From contig NZ_JAMYJR010000003.1 in NCBI RefSeq assembly GCF_024137025.1, positions 62,001 to 126,000 on the forward strand: 64,000 nucleotides of DNA, given 5' to 3'. A program made the translations under genes and the position numbers. The stretch comes from Paractinoplanes aksuensis. GTDB lineage: Bacteria; Actinomycetota; Actinomycetes; Mycobacteriales; Micromonosporaceae. A model generated the notes under the pieces. It was not told the DNA's origin, did no database searches, and was given only the letters and a program-made list of their open reading frames with translations. Positions 18,656 through 28,600 of this stretch are shown here, piece by piece. Within the stretch, counting starts at the first letter, position 1; every line of letters starts with the position of its first letter.

Positions 18656-19350
18656 CGGCGGCCATCGTCGCGACCGGCATCAGCCGCACGTACGACCTCG
18701 ACGGCGTCTCCGTGCCCGCGCTGCGCGGGGTGTCGCTGACCATCGAACCCGGCGACTACCTGGCCATCGTCGGCACCTCGGGCTCGGGCAAGTCGACGCT
18801 GATGCACCTGCTGGGCGGGCTCGACCGGCCCACCGGTGGCACGCTGCTGATCGGCGGGCGGGACGTCGCCGGGCTCACCCCCGGCGAGATGGCCAAGCTG
18901 CGCAACGAGACCATCGGCTTCGTCTTCCAGTCGTTCCACCTGCTCGCCCGCACCACGGCCCGCGACAACGTGGCCCTGCCCCTGGTCTACCGCGGCATCG
19001 GCCGGCGCGAGCGGCGGGCCCGGGCCACCGAGATGCTCGACCGGGTCGGGCTGTCGCACCGGGTCGACCACCGGCCCAACCAGATGTCCGGTGGCGAGCA
19101 GCAGCGCGTGGCGATCGCCCGGGCCCTGGTCACCGACCCGTCGGTGCTGCTGGCCGACGAGCCCACCGGCAACCTCGACTCGGCCACCGGCCAGTCCGTG
19201 CTGGCCCTGCTCGAATCGCTCAACGCCGAGGGCGTCGCCGTCGTCCTGGTCACCCACGACCGCGAGGTGGCCGCCCGCGCCCACCGCCAGATCGTCATGA
19301 AAGACGGCGTGATCGTCCCCGACCCTTCGTCCGCGGCGGTCGCGCAGTGA
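18652..19350 (+). CDS. MacB/LolD-type ABC transporter ATPase
   Basis: A 232-residue ABC ATPase, complete for its family. Walker A GTSGSGKST (41-49), Q-loop Gln93 (VFQSFHLL), signature MSGGEQQRV (145-153), Walker B VLLADE (165-170) with the D-loop PTGNLD, and switch His in VLVTHDRE are all present. It powers export through the permease encoded at 19412, with the adaptor encoded just upstream. The start overlaps the adaptor stop as ATGA. Its 3' end, stop codon included, is partly duplicated downstream. Confidence 0.93.
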   Translation: MTAAIVATGISRTYDLDGVSVPALRGVSLTIEPGDYLAIVGTSGSGKSTLMHLLGGLDRPTGGTLLIGGRDVAGLTPGEMAKLRNETIGFVFQSFHLLARTTARDNVALPLVYRGIGRRERRARATEMLDRVGLSHRVDHRPNQMSGGEQQRVAIARALVTDPSVLLADEPTGNLDSATGQSVLALLESLNAEGVAVVLVTHDREVAARAHRQIVMKDGVIVPDPSSAAVAQ

Positions 19351-19383
19351 TCCCCACCCTCGTCCGCGGCGGTCGCGCAGTGA
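19327..19383 (+). repeat. 33-bp tandem duplication of the ATPase gene 3' end
   Basis: The 24 bases 19327-19350, which hold the last codons and TGA of the ATPase gene, recur exactly at 19360-19383. The period is 33 bp. A third, decayed copy may start near 19393. The second copy lies in the gap before the permease gene. Confidence 0.85.
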
Positions 19384-19411
19384 TTCCCGCCTTCGTCGCC
19401 GGGGTGACGTC

Positions 19412-20596
19412 GTGAGGGTCGCCGAGGCGTGGCGGGTCGCCCTGGACGCGTTGCGGGCCAACCGGCTGCGCAGCGTCCTGACCATGCTCGGCGTCGTCAT
19501 CGGCGTGGCCGCGGTGGTGGCCCTGGTCGGCATCGGCACCGGCACCAAGGGGCAGATCGAGCAGCAGGTCGAGGGGCTCGGCTCCAACCTGCTGCTGGTC
19601 GTTCCGGGCCGCCTCGAGGCCGGTTCGGCCCCGGCCGCCTCGACCATGACCATCGACGACGTCGAGGCCGTGGCCCGCGTGGTCGGCGACCGCGACCGGG
19701 TGGCGGCCACGATCGCCTCGGGCGAGACCCTGCGCGCCGGCTCCCGGTCGGCCTTCGCCAGCATGCAGGGCGTCCTCGAGAACACGCCGACGGTCTTCGT
19801 GCGCAAACTCGACCGCGGTTCTTACCTCACCCGTACGGATGTGACGACCGGCCGCCGCGTGGCCGTGCTGGGCGCGGGCACGGCGACCGCCCTGTTCGGC
19901 GACCGCGACCCGATCGGCCGCCAGATCACCATCGGCGGCGTCCGGTTCCGGGTGATCGGCACGTTCGAGCGGCTCGGCCAGAGCCTCGGCGTCGACCGCG
20001 ACAGCGAGGTCCACGTACCGGTGACCGCGGCCCAGCGCCTGCTCGGCACCGACCGCATCGACGGCCTGGCCATCCGCGCTCCCGACCGCGAACGCATCAA
20101 CCAGCTCAGCACGGCCGTCGTCGACACCCTGACCGAACGCCACCCCGACTCCGACTTCAGCGCCGTCACCCAGGAACAGATCCTGGGCGTGCTCGGCGAC
20201 ATCCTCGGCGTGCTCACCGGCGTGCTGGCCGCGATCGCCGGCATCAGCCTGCTCGTCGGTGGCGTCGGCGTCTCCAACATCATGCTGGTCTCGGTGCGCG
20301 AACGGACGAAAGAGATCGGACTGCGCAAGGCCGTCGGCGCCCGCCCCCGCGACATCGGCGTGCAGTTCCTGCTCGAGGCGGTGCTGCTCACCACCATCGG
20401 CGGCGTCCTGGGCATGGCCCTCGGCGTCACCGCCGCCCTGCTGGTCGACGCGCTCTCCCCGGTGCCGGCCGCGATCACCTGGTGGTCGCTGGCGCTCGCG
20501 TTCGGCGTCTCCGCGATCGTCGGCATCATCTTCGGCGTCGTCCCCGCTCAACGGGCGGGCCGGCTCGACCCCGTCGTAGCCCTGCGCACCGAGTGA
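19412..20596 (+). CDS. MacB-type ABC exporter permease
   Basis: A 394-residue permease with the MacB layout: cytoplasmic start (EAWRVALDALRANRLRSVLT), first membrane helix at about 22-45, MacB periplasmic core domain to about 270, then three membrane helices in the FtsX domain with VRERTKEIGLRKAVGARP between them and the ending PAQRAGRLDPVVALRTE. With the adaptor and ATPase it should form a MacAB-like exporter. The GTG start lies 61 bp after the ATPase stop across a small tandem duplication. Its stop overlaps the next gene as GTGA. Confidence 0.9.
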   Translation: MRVAEAWRVALDALRANRLRSVLTMLGVVIGVAAVVALVGIGTGTKGQIEQQVEGLGSNLLLVVPGRLEAGSAPAASTMTIDDVEAVARVVGDRDRVAATIASGETLRAGSRSAFASMQGVLENTPTVFVRKLDRGSYLTRTDVTTGRRVAVLGAGTATALFGDRDPIGRQITIGGVRFRVIGTFERLGQSLGVDRDSEVHVPVTAAQRLLGTDRIDGLAIRAPDRERINQLSTAVVDTLTERHPDSDFSAVTQEQILGVLGDILGVLTGVLAAIAGISLLVGGVGVSNIMLVSVRERTKEIGLRKAVGARPRDIGVQFLLEAVLLTTIGGVLGMALGVTAALLVDALSPVPAAITWWSLALAFGVSAIVGIIFGVVPAQRAGRLDPVVALRTE

Positions 20597-21444
20597 AGTC
20601 CTCGGCCCCGGTCTCGGGCTTGATGGTCCTCACCGCCATCATCTCGGTGCAGGTGGGCAGCGCGATCGCCACCGGTCTGTTCGACGAGCTGGGCGCGTCC
20701 GGCGTGACCCTGCTGCGCCTGACCTTCGCCGCGCTGATCCTGGCCGCCGTGACCCGCCCCAGGATCCGTACGTGGACACCGGCCGCCTGGCGGGCCGCCA
20801 CCCTGCTCGGCGTGGCCATGGCCGGCATGAACCTGATCTTCTACCTGTCCCTCTCCATGGTCCCCCTGGGCATCGCCGTCACCGTGGAGTTCCTCGGCCC
20901 GCTCCTGCTGGCCGTGGTCCAGACCCGCCGCGCCCTCGACCTGCTGTGGGCCGCCCTGGCCGCGGCCGGCGTACTGCTGCTCGGCGTCGACAGCGGCGAC
21001 TCGGCCCCCGCACTCGGCCTGCTGCTCGCGTTCGTGGCCGGCCTGTTCTGGGCCTCGTACATCGTGCTCAGCGCCCGCCTGGGCGGCCTGGTCCCCGGCA
21101 CCGGTGGCTTGGCCGTCTCGCTGGCCGTGGCCGCCGCCCTCGTGCTGCCGTTCGGAGCGCCCGGCGCAACCGCAGTCGCCGACCACCCGTCCCTGCTGCT
21201 CAGCGTGGCCGCCGTGGCCCTGCTGTCGTCCGTACTCTCGTACGGCCTGGAACTGAACGCCCTACGCCGAATCCCGACCCGAGTCTTCGGCATCCTGATG
21301 AGCCTCGAACCAGCCGCCGCCGCCGTAGCCGGCCTGATCCTGCTCGCCCAACGCCTGGGCCCCACCGAGATCGTCGCCCTGCTCCTGGTCACCCTGGCCA
21401 GCGCCGGTGTAACCCTGGCCCACCGCGACCGCACCCCCACCTGA
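20593..21444 (+). CDS. EamA/DMT-superfamily exporter (RhtA-like)
   Basis: A 283-residue protein of ten predicted membrane helices in two EamA halves, as in the RhtA threonine/homoserine exporter group. Features are GASGVTLLRLTFAALIL in helix 2 and LSYGLELNALRRIPTRVFGI near the end. It likely exports amino acids or other small metabolites. The GTG start overlaps the exporter permease stop as GTGA, so it is probably translated from the same mRNA, though it need not share the substrate. Confidence 0.85.
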   Translation: MKSSAPVSGLMVLTAIISVQVGSAIATGLFDELGASGVTLLRLTFAALILAAVTRPRIRTWTPAAWRAATLLGVAMAGMNLIFYLSLSMVPLGIAVTVEFLGPLLLAVVQTRRALDLLWAALAAAGVLLLGVDSGDSAPALGLLLAFVAGLFWASYIVLSARLGGLVPGTGGLAVSLAVAAALVLPFGAPGATAVADHPSLLLSVAAVALLSSVLSYGLELNALRRIPTRVFGILMSLEPAAAAVAGLILLAQRLGPTEIVALLLVTLASAGVTLAHRDRTPT

Positions 21445-21605
21445 CCCGCGCAGGCCCACGGTTCGAGCCCTGGGGCGTCGCTCCGCACTCGCGCCGACCC
21501 TGTGCGGCAGGTCGTTACGCTGGCGCGCTGCGCCGTTGCGTGTGCGGGGCGGCTCATGATTTGGCCGGGGCGGCCGAACGGTGGGGTGACGAGGGAGGGC
21601 GGACG

Positions 21606-22655
21606 GTGCGTTACCAGCTCCGCGACGAGCAGGGGGCAACCCACAGCGTCGCGTACCTGATGCTGGCCGCGGCCCCCGTCGTCTTCCTCACCGGCATCGT
21701 GCTGCCCGACACCCACCCGACCGGCTGGGTCGTCGCCATCCTGGCGACCTGCGTGTTCATGGCAGGCGCGGGGTCGGCGGCGCGGTGGCGGCCGGGCTGG
21801 ATCCCGCGCGTCTGGTGGCTGATCGCGCCGTTCGCGGCCATCGCGATCATCGCCGGGATGAACTTCGCCTCGCATGACGCCAGCGCCGGGGCGCAGCTCT
21901 TCTATCTGTGGCCGGTGCTGTACGCGGCCAACTTTCTCAGCAACCGCATCGTGGCCGTCGTGCTCGTGCTGATCTCGGCCGGGCACGCGGCGGTGGCGTT
22001 CTCGACGCTGACCCCGACCAAGGCGCTCTCGGACTGGGTGTCGGTGACGGTCGCGCTCAGCCTGACCGCGTTCGTCGTGGGTTCCCTGCGCAACCGCCAC
22101 GACCGGCTGCGCCTGGTGCTGGAGTCGCAGGCGCTGGCCGACCCGCTGACCGGGGTGGCCAACCGGCGGTCCTTCGACGGCGAACTGGCCCGGGCGGTGA
22201 CGTGGGCGCGGCGCAGCGGCGAATCGCTGGCCCTGATCACGGTCGACATCGACTACTTCAAGAAGATCAACGACACGTACGGGCACGGCGTCGGCGACCA
22301 GGCCATCCAGGTCGTCGCGAACGCGCTGCGGGTGGTCGCGCGCCGCGAGGACGACCTGGTGGCCCGCATCGGCGGCGACGAGTTCGTGGTGCTTCTGCGG
22401 ACCGACCGGGTCAGCGCGGCGAAGGCATCAGAAGAGGTGCGTACGGTGTTGGCCGCAGTTGAGGGTCTGCCGTGCGGCCCACCCGGCTTGAGCATCGGCG
22501 TCGCCATGCTGCCCGACCACGCGACCACGGCCGACGAGCTGCGGGCGGCCTCCGACGCCGCTCTCTACGAGGCCAAACAGGGCGGCCGCGGACGCACGGC
22601 GATGGCCCGCCCACCGAGGCCGGCCCGGACCGACGAGATCAGCGCGGCGGGATGA
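21606..22655 (+). CDS. Membrane diguanylate cyclase (GGDEF)
   Basis: A 349-residue enzyme that makes cyclic di-GMP from two GTP. Six hydrophobic helices fill residues 15-165, without a clear named sensor domain, followed by a short coiled linker. The GGDEF domain (178-335) opens with ALADPLTGVANRRSF and contains the intact active motif GGDEF at 256-260, plus an inhibitory-site RxxD (REDD, 247-250) five residues upstream, so product feedback is expected. The GTG start has GAGGGAGGG just upstream. Its last 17 bp overlap the end of the opposing giant gene. There is no EAL domain and no phosphodiesterase gene nearby. Confidence 0.9.
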   Translation: MRYQLRDEQGATHSVAYLMLAAAPVVFLTGIVLPDTHPTGWVVAILATCVFMAGAGSAARWRPGWIPRVWWLIAPFAAIAIIAGMNFASHDASAGAQLFYLWPVLYAANFLSNRIVAVVLVLISAGHAAVAFSTLTPTKALSDWVSVTVALSLTAFVVGSLRNRHDRLRLVLESQALADPLTGVANRRSFDGELARAVTWARRSGESLALITVDIDYFKKINDTYGHGVGDQAIQVVANALRVVARREDDLVARIGGDEFVVLLRTDRVSAAKASEEVRTVLAAVEGLPCGPPGLSIGVAMLPDHATTADELRAASDAALYEAKQGGRGRTAMARPPRPARTDEISAAG

Positions 22656-25600
22656 TCGGCTGCTCGGCCGTCGACTCCTCGAGCGCGGCCTGGAGCCCCA
22701 GGATGTCCTCGCGGGTGCGCGGGTAGGGGCCCCAGCCGTCCCGCAGCACGTGGATGTAGACCGCCTCCAGGCAGACCCCGACCCGCGCCGCCAGCTCGGC
22801 GTCCTCGGCCCGCCCGAGCCGTACGGCCCGCGCGAAGTGATCGAGGGCCTCCATGTGCCGCCCCTGATCGAAGCAGGACCGCCCGGCGTTCTCGTGCACC
22901 ACGCTGCGCAGCGCCTCCGGCACCTCGGACCCGGTGGCCTTGGCGAACAGCCGGTCGGCCTCCTTGAAGTCCCCGCGCAGCCGCAGGATGTGGGCCAGCT
23001 CGGCCTGCGCGATCACCTCGGACTGCAGGTCGCGGGCCGACTCGGCGTGGGCCAGAGCGAGCCGGCTCGCGGCGGCGGCCATGCCGAGCTCGCCGAGCAG
23101 CCGGTAGACCTCGGCCCGCACGCTGAGCAGCCCCGCCTTGGCCACGTTGTCGACCTCGTCGGCCAGCGGCCCGTCGAGCCGTTCACCCAGCTCACGCAGC
23201 GCCTCGCGGTCGTCGACGACCTCGCGCAGGGTGCCGCCGTCGAGCCGCCACCGGATCGCCTCGAGGTCCGCGGCCGACAGCGCCGGACGTTCCTTGACGG
23301 GCTCGGGTTCCCGCTCCCGGGGCATCCGCGGCGCGGCCATCCGCTCGTCGATCCGGGCCCGCACCGACGCCGGATCCACCGGCTCGTCCTGGACGGCCGG
23401 CTGCTCCCCGGTGATCGTCACACCCTTGAACAGCTCGGACACATCGAGGTCGATGACCCGCCCGTCCTGAGCCCCGGCCTCATCCGGCTCGCGCTGCGCA
23501 GCCACGGGTTCGGACGGCGCCTCCGCCTGCTTGGCCTGCTGTCCAGGTGCTGCCTGCTGTTCTGCGGCCGCCTTCCCGGGCGGAGTGGGCTGCCGGCTCG
23601 GCTCCTCGGCCTGAACCGGGTCGTTCGCGTCCGGCTGAACGGCCGTGGCGACCTCGGTCGGCGGGTCCGGGGTGTCCGGCGCGGCTGTTGCGGGCTCGTC
23701 CTCCGCCGGCCGGGTGAACCACATGCCGCCGAACGCGGTGTCGGCGATCCGCTGCGGTTCGTCCGCCCCCGACACGGCCAGCCGCCCGATCGGCCGCAGG
23801 TTGTGCAGCGTGCCGTCCGGATCCATGTACGGCGCCGCGTGCGCACCCAGCCGTGTGGCGTCCGGCGGCGGGGTGTCAGCACTGTGCGGCTCGTCGTCCG
23901 GGCCCCCGTGCCGGGAGACCCGCTCCGACTCGGGAGCCGGGGCCGAAGCATCAGCCTCCGGGACGGCGAGCGGACCCTCGGACGGAGGCCGCTGGGCGGG
24001 CACTTCCACCCCACGCTGCTCGGTGTCGGTACCAGCCACGCGCAGATCCGGGTCGACGGCCGGCCGCGGACGAAGCGGAAAGCCGATCTGCGACGACGTA
24101 CCCGGCGCACCATTCTCGCCGTCGGCCGTCTGGCTGCCACCGGGAGCGCCCAGCGACTGAGTCGGAACATCGCCCTGCGGCTGACCATCCGCCGCCGGGC
24201 TGCGCGGCGCCACCACGGGCGCCGGACCACGAGGTGCACTGACCGGCGCTGTGGCCAGCGACGTAGGCCGCTCAGCAACCCGCGCCCACGGAGACTCGGC
24301 CTCGGGACCACCGACCCGCTCGACGGCCGGATCGGACGCGGCCGCGGCAACCTGCTCACCGGCCGCGCGCTGGCCGTCCCTGTGCTGTTCCGGCGCCGGC
24401 GGCCGACCCGGCCCGTGCTGCCCCGGCCCGTGCTGCCCCGGCCCGTGCTGCCCCGGCCCGTGCTGCCCCGGCCCGTGCTGCCCCGGCCCGTGGGGACCGG
24501 AAGCCTGCGCCGCCGGCCCGTGCTGCTCGGGCGCGGGCCACTCGCCGGCGGCTTGACCGGGAACCTGCTGCTGCGGCGCTTGCGGCCCAGGCCCGTGAAG
24601 ATCCGACCCGGGCGCCGGGCGCTGACCGGACACGGCCGGTTCGGCCGCGTCCTGGCCCGTTACGTGCTGACCGTGCGTCGCCTGGTCGGACGCATGCTGA
24701 CCGGCCACGTCCAGGCCCGTTGCGTGCTGACCGCGCATTGCCGGGTCGGTCGCGTCCTGACCGGGCGTGTGCTGACCCGTCAAGTTCTGACCGTGCTTCG
24801 CCGGGTCGGTCGTCTGTTGACCCGGCGCGTGCTGGTTCGCCGCGGACTGAACCGACTCGCGGTGACCGGGAACCTGCTGGTCCGGCGCGTGCTGTTCAGA
24901 AATGCGCTGACCAGGTGCGTGCTGACCAGGTCCGTGGCCGGCCACGTGCTGGCCAGGTGCGTGCTGGCCAGGTGCGTGTTGACCCGGTCCGTGTTGGGCA
25001 GGCACATGCTGACCCGGCACATGCTGACCAGGTGCCTGCTGTGCGGGTGCGTGCGGCGCGTGCTGGCCGGGAGTGGCCTGGGGGTAGCCGAACTCCTGCT
25101 GGCCGGGCGTGGCCTGGCGGTAGTCGGGCCCGTGCTGGCCGGGGATCGACTGGTCCGACGCGTGCCGGTTCGGGGCGGCCTGACCGGGAGCGGGCGCGGC
25201 CGGCGCGGGTGTGTGCTGACCCGGGCCACGCCGGTCGGCGGCGGGCTGCTGGGGTGCCGGCTGGGCCGGGCTCCGCTGGCCGGGCACCGGTCGATCGACG
25301 ACGGGGTGGCCCGCGGTCGGCCAGCCCCGGTCCGGCGGCGCGGCGGGGGAGGGCTGACCCTGCGGGTGCTTGTCGGTGTCGTGGGAGCCGCCGAAGAGCT
25401 TGTCCACGGCCCGCCGGAAGAAGTCACCGGTCTTGTGGTGCCCGGAGGCATGCTCCTCAGCCGGCTGCGCGACGTTCTGCTCGTCGTTCCGCGGCGCCCA
25501 CTCGGAAGCCGGCTGCCCCGGAGCAAACCCGTTGTCGCGCCCCGGCTGGAGCCGGGCCCGCGGATCAGTCGTCGCCGGATCGCCGTGGGCCGCCGCCGGG

Positions 25601-28600
25601 AACGCGGACTCCTGAGGAGAGTCCGGCCCGACCCCCGCCGGACCGTACTGCTTGATCGGCAGCCCATCCATCGCGGGTGCATCGCTGCGGGCAGCCTGAG
25701 CCTCCGGCGCGCCGTGCCGACCAGCGCCCGGCGTCTCGCCGAACGGCCGCTGACTCTGCGAGTCGCCAGGCACAGCCGGAGCGTCCCCACGCGTCCCCTG
25801 TCCCGGCCCGGCCGAGACGTCGTGACGCGGGTCCTGACCCTGAGACGCGCTGGGCGTGCGCGGGTCCTGACCCTGCTGCGCGCCAAGCGCAGCGGGGTCG
25901 CTGCTGCGCGGTTCTTGCCCGCGTGGCGTGCCCGGCGTGGTCGGGACGTAGCTGCGTGGGTCCGGCGTGCCCGGCATAGCCGGAGCACTGCCGCGCTGGT
26001 CGGGTCCATGCGGCGTGTCAGGCGCGTTGCCGCGCGGGTCGTGACCCTGCGGCGGGCCGGGCACGGCCGAGGCGCCACCACGTGCGTCCTGGGCCCACGG
26101 CGCGCCGGGGCCGTTGCCGCGCGGGTCCTGGGGCGTGCCGGGCGTGTTCCCGCGTGAGTCCTGTCCGTGGGATGGGCCAGGCATGGCCGGGGCGCCGCCT
26201 TGGCCCGGCTGGGCGCCGCGCGCAGCGGGAGCGTTGACGCGCGGATCCTGGCCGGCCGGAATACCACTGCGCGGCGACGGACCCTGTGGGCCACCGTCCG
26301 CAGCGACCGAGCCGGCGCCATGCGGAACCGGACCCTGCGGCGCCGCCGGACGATAGGACTCGGGTGCCGGGCCGTGGACTGCCGGCGGCATCGCGCCCGG
26401 AGGCGTCCCACCTTGCGGCTGCGGCTGGCCCCCATGACCGGGAGCACCCGGCGACACCGGGCGACCGAGCCCACCGCTCGGCAACGCGGCCGGCGGAGCC
26501 TCGTCGGCCACCATCGACCACGGATCGTCGCCCTCGGCCAGGAAGAGGTGAGCCGTACGCGGGCTCCGCCGCGACCGCGGCATCTGCAGCCGCGGGTCGG
26601 TCGCCATGAGCGACGGGTCGACAGGCCCGCGCGCCGCCGGCCCGGAGCCCTGCGCCGAGGCGGCCTGATCAGGAGCCTGCCTCGGACGCGACTCGGGTCC
26701 CGGAGCGTCGGGGGCCCGGTCAGCCCGCCCACCAGCCGGGTAAGGCACCGGCCCACGCGCGGCAGGCTGATGCCCCTGACCACCTGAAGTCGACCCGCGC
26801 TGCCCAGCCCCGAACTCCGGCCCGTACTGCTCTGGCGCGACATCCGGCGCTTGCCCGCGCTGGTGCGGCCCGCCGTCCGAAGCCGGCCCGCGCTGGCCCG
26901 GCGCAACGTCCGGCCCGTGCCCACGCCGCCCCGGCGCATGTCCGCGCTGCTCGGGCCCGCGCTGACCTGAAGCGACATCCGGTCGATGTCCGCGCTGGTC
27001 CGGCCCGCCGTCCGGGACCGGCCCACGCTGGCCCGGTGCAACGTCCGGCAGCGGCCCGCGTTGCTCAGGCCCGAAGTCGTGGCCGCGCTGGCCGGGCGCG
27101 ACGTCTGGCAGTTGCCCGCGCTGCTCAGGCCCGAAGTCGTGACCGCGCTGACCCGGCGCGACGTCCGGCCCTCGCCCGCGCTGGCCGGGGACGCCGTCCG
27201 GGAGCGGGCCGCGTGCTGCGGGCTGCTGCGCGGGCGACACAGAACCATGCCGGCCCTCGTCGCCGGTCGGCACCGAGCCATGAGTGCCGGGCAGGTCGAG
27301 CGTCGTCGAGCCGGGCTCGGGCCGGGCCGGCTGCTCCGGGCCGGCCGGAGTGCGGCCGTCGGCCGGGATCAGGCCCGGCGGCTGCGGCGGCACGGACGGC
27401 CGCGCCGGAGCCGGGCGCGGCACGCTGGGAGCCGGCGTCGGGACCGCGCCCCGGGTCGGCGGCGCGACCGGTCGAGCAGAAGCAGCCGGAGTGGGCGGCA
27501 CCGGCGGCGGGCTGACCACCCGCGCGGCCGGGGTCGGCGCATGCGTCCCGACCACCCGCGGAGCGGTCGGCGGGTCGGCCTTGACCACGCGTGGCGCCGG
27601 CGGCGGCTCCTCCTTGCCGACCACCCGCGGCGGGGCGGGCGGCTCGGCCTTGCTGATCACCCGAGGCGCGTCGTCCTGCTCCGGCTCGAGAACCGGTGCC
27701 GAGGCCGCAACCGGGGGCACCGGCGCCGAGGCCGCAACCGGCGGCACCGGGGCGGAGGCTGCAGCGACAGTGTCGTGTTCGGCCGTGCCCTCGCCGACCC
27801 AGGCCGGCGACACCCGCGCGCGGCCGCTGGTGCGGGGCGTCTCCTCGACCCAGCCCTGGCCGCCGACGGGACGGCCGTCGTCCCAGCGCTCGTCGGAGAC
27901 CCAGCCCTGCTGGTCGTCCCACGTCTGGCGGGCCGCCGGGGCGCGGCGGTCGTCGCGGTCCGGGCGGCGGCGTTCCTCGACGATCTCGCCCTCGATGGTG
28001 CGCGGGGCCCGCTCGTCGAGGATCTCGCCGTCGATGGTGCGGCGGTCGTCGCGCGGGGGACGGCGGCGCTCGTCGAACTCGTACGCGTCGGGACGGCGGC
28101 GCTCGCCGCGCCCCCGGCCCCGTACGTCGGAATTGTCGTCTTGACCGGGCGGCGTGACCGCAGGCTCGTCCCAAAGCATCTCGGCCCGGCCGCCGGAGCG
28201 CACACCCTCGTCGTTGCGGGAACGGCGGGGCCGGTCGTCGTAGTCGTAGGCGTCGTCGCGCCGCGAGGCGGGTCGCCGATAGATGTTGTGCGATTCTTCC
28301 GGTACGCGGGCCCGGCCGCTCGCCGCGGGGGCGGCGGGCCCGGGACGCTCCTCGGGCCGGCGCGGGCGGCGTCCGTCACCCGAACGGCGCGGGTCGTGAT
28401 CGTCGGCGAACCGGCGTGGGTCCTGCTCGAACCGGCGGGCGTCACGCTCGTCACCGAAGCGCCGCGAGTCGAACTCGTCGGCCGAGCCACGCGAGTCAAC
28501 GGATCCACGCGAGTCAGCCAAGTCGCGCGAGCCACGCAAGTCGTCCGAGCGGCGCGAGTCGTCCGAGCGGCGCGAGCGGCGGGTGTCGGCCGGGCGACCG

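Noticed and set aside
21455..21480. tRNA-like T-arm (ggttcgagccc)
   Set aside because: The T-stem does not pair fully and no acceptor, D-arm or anticodon arm can be built around it.
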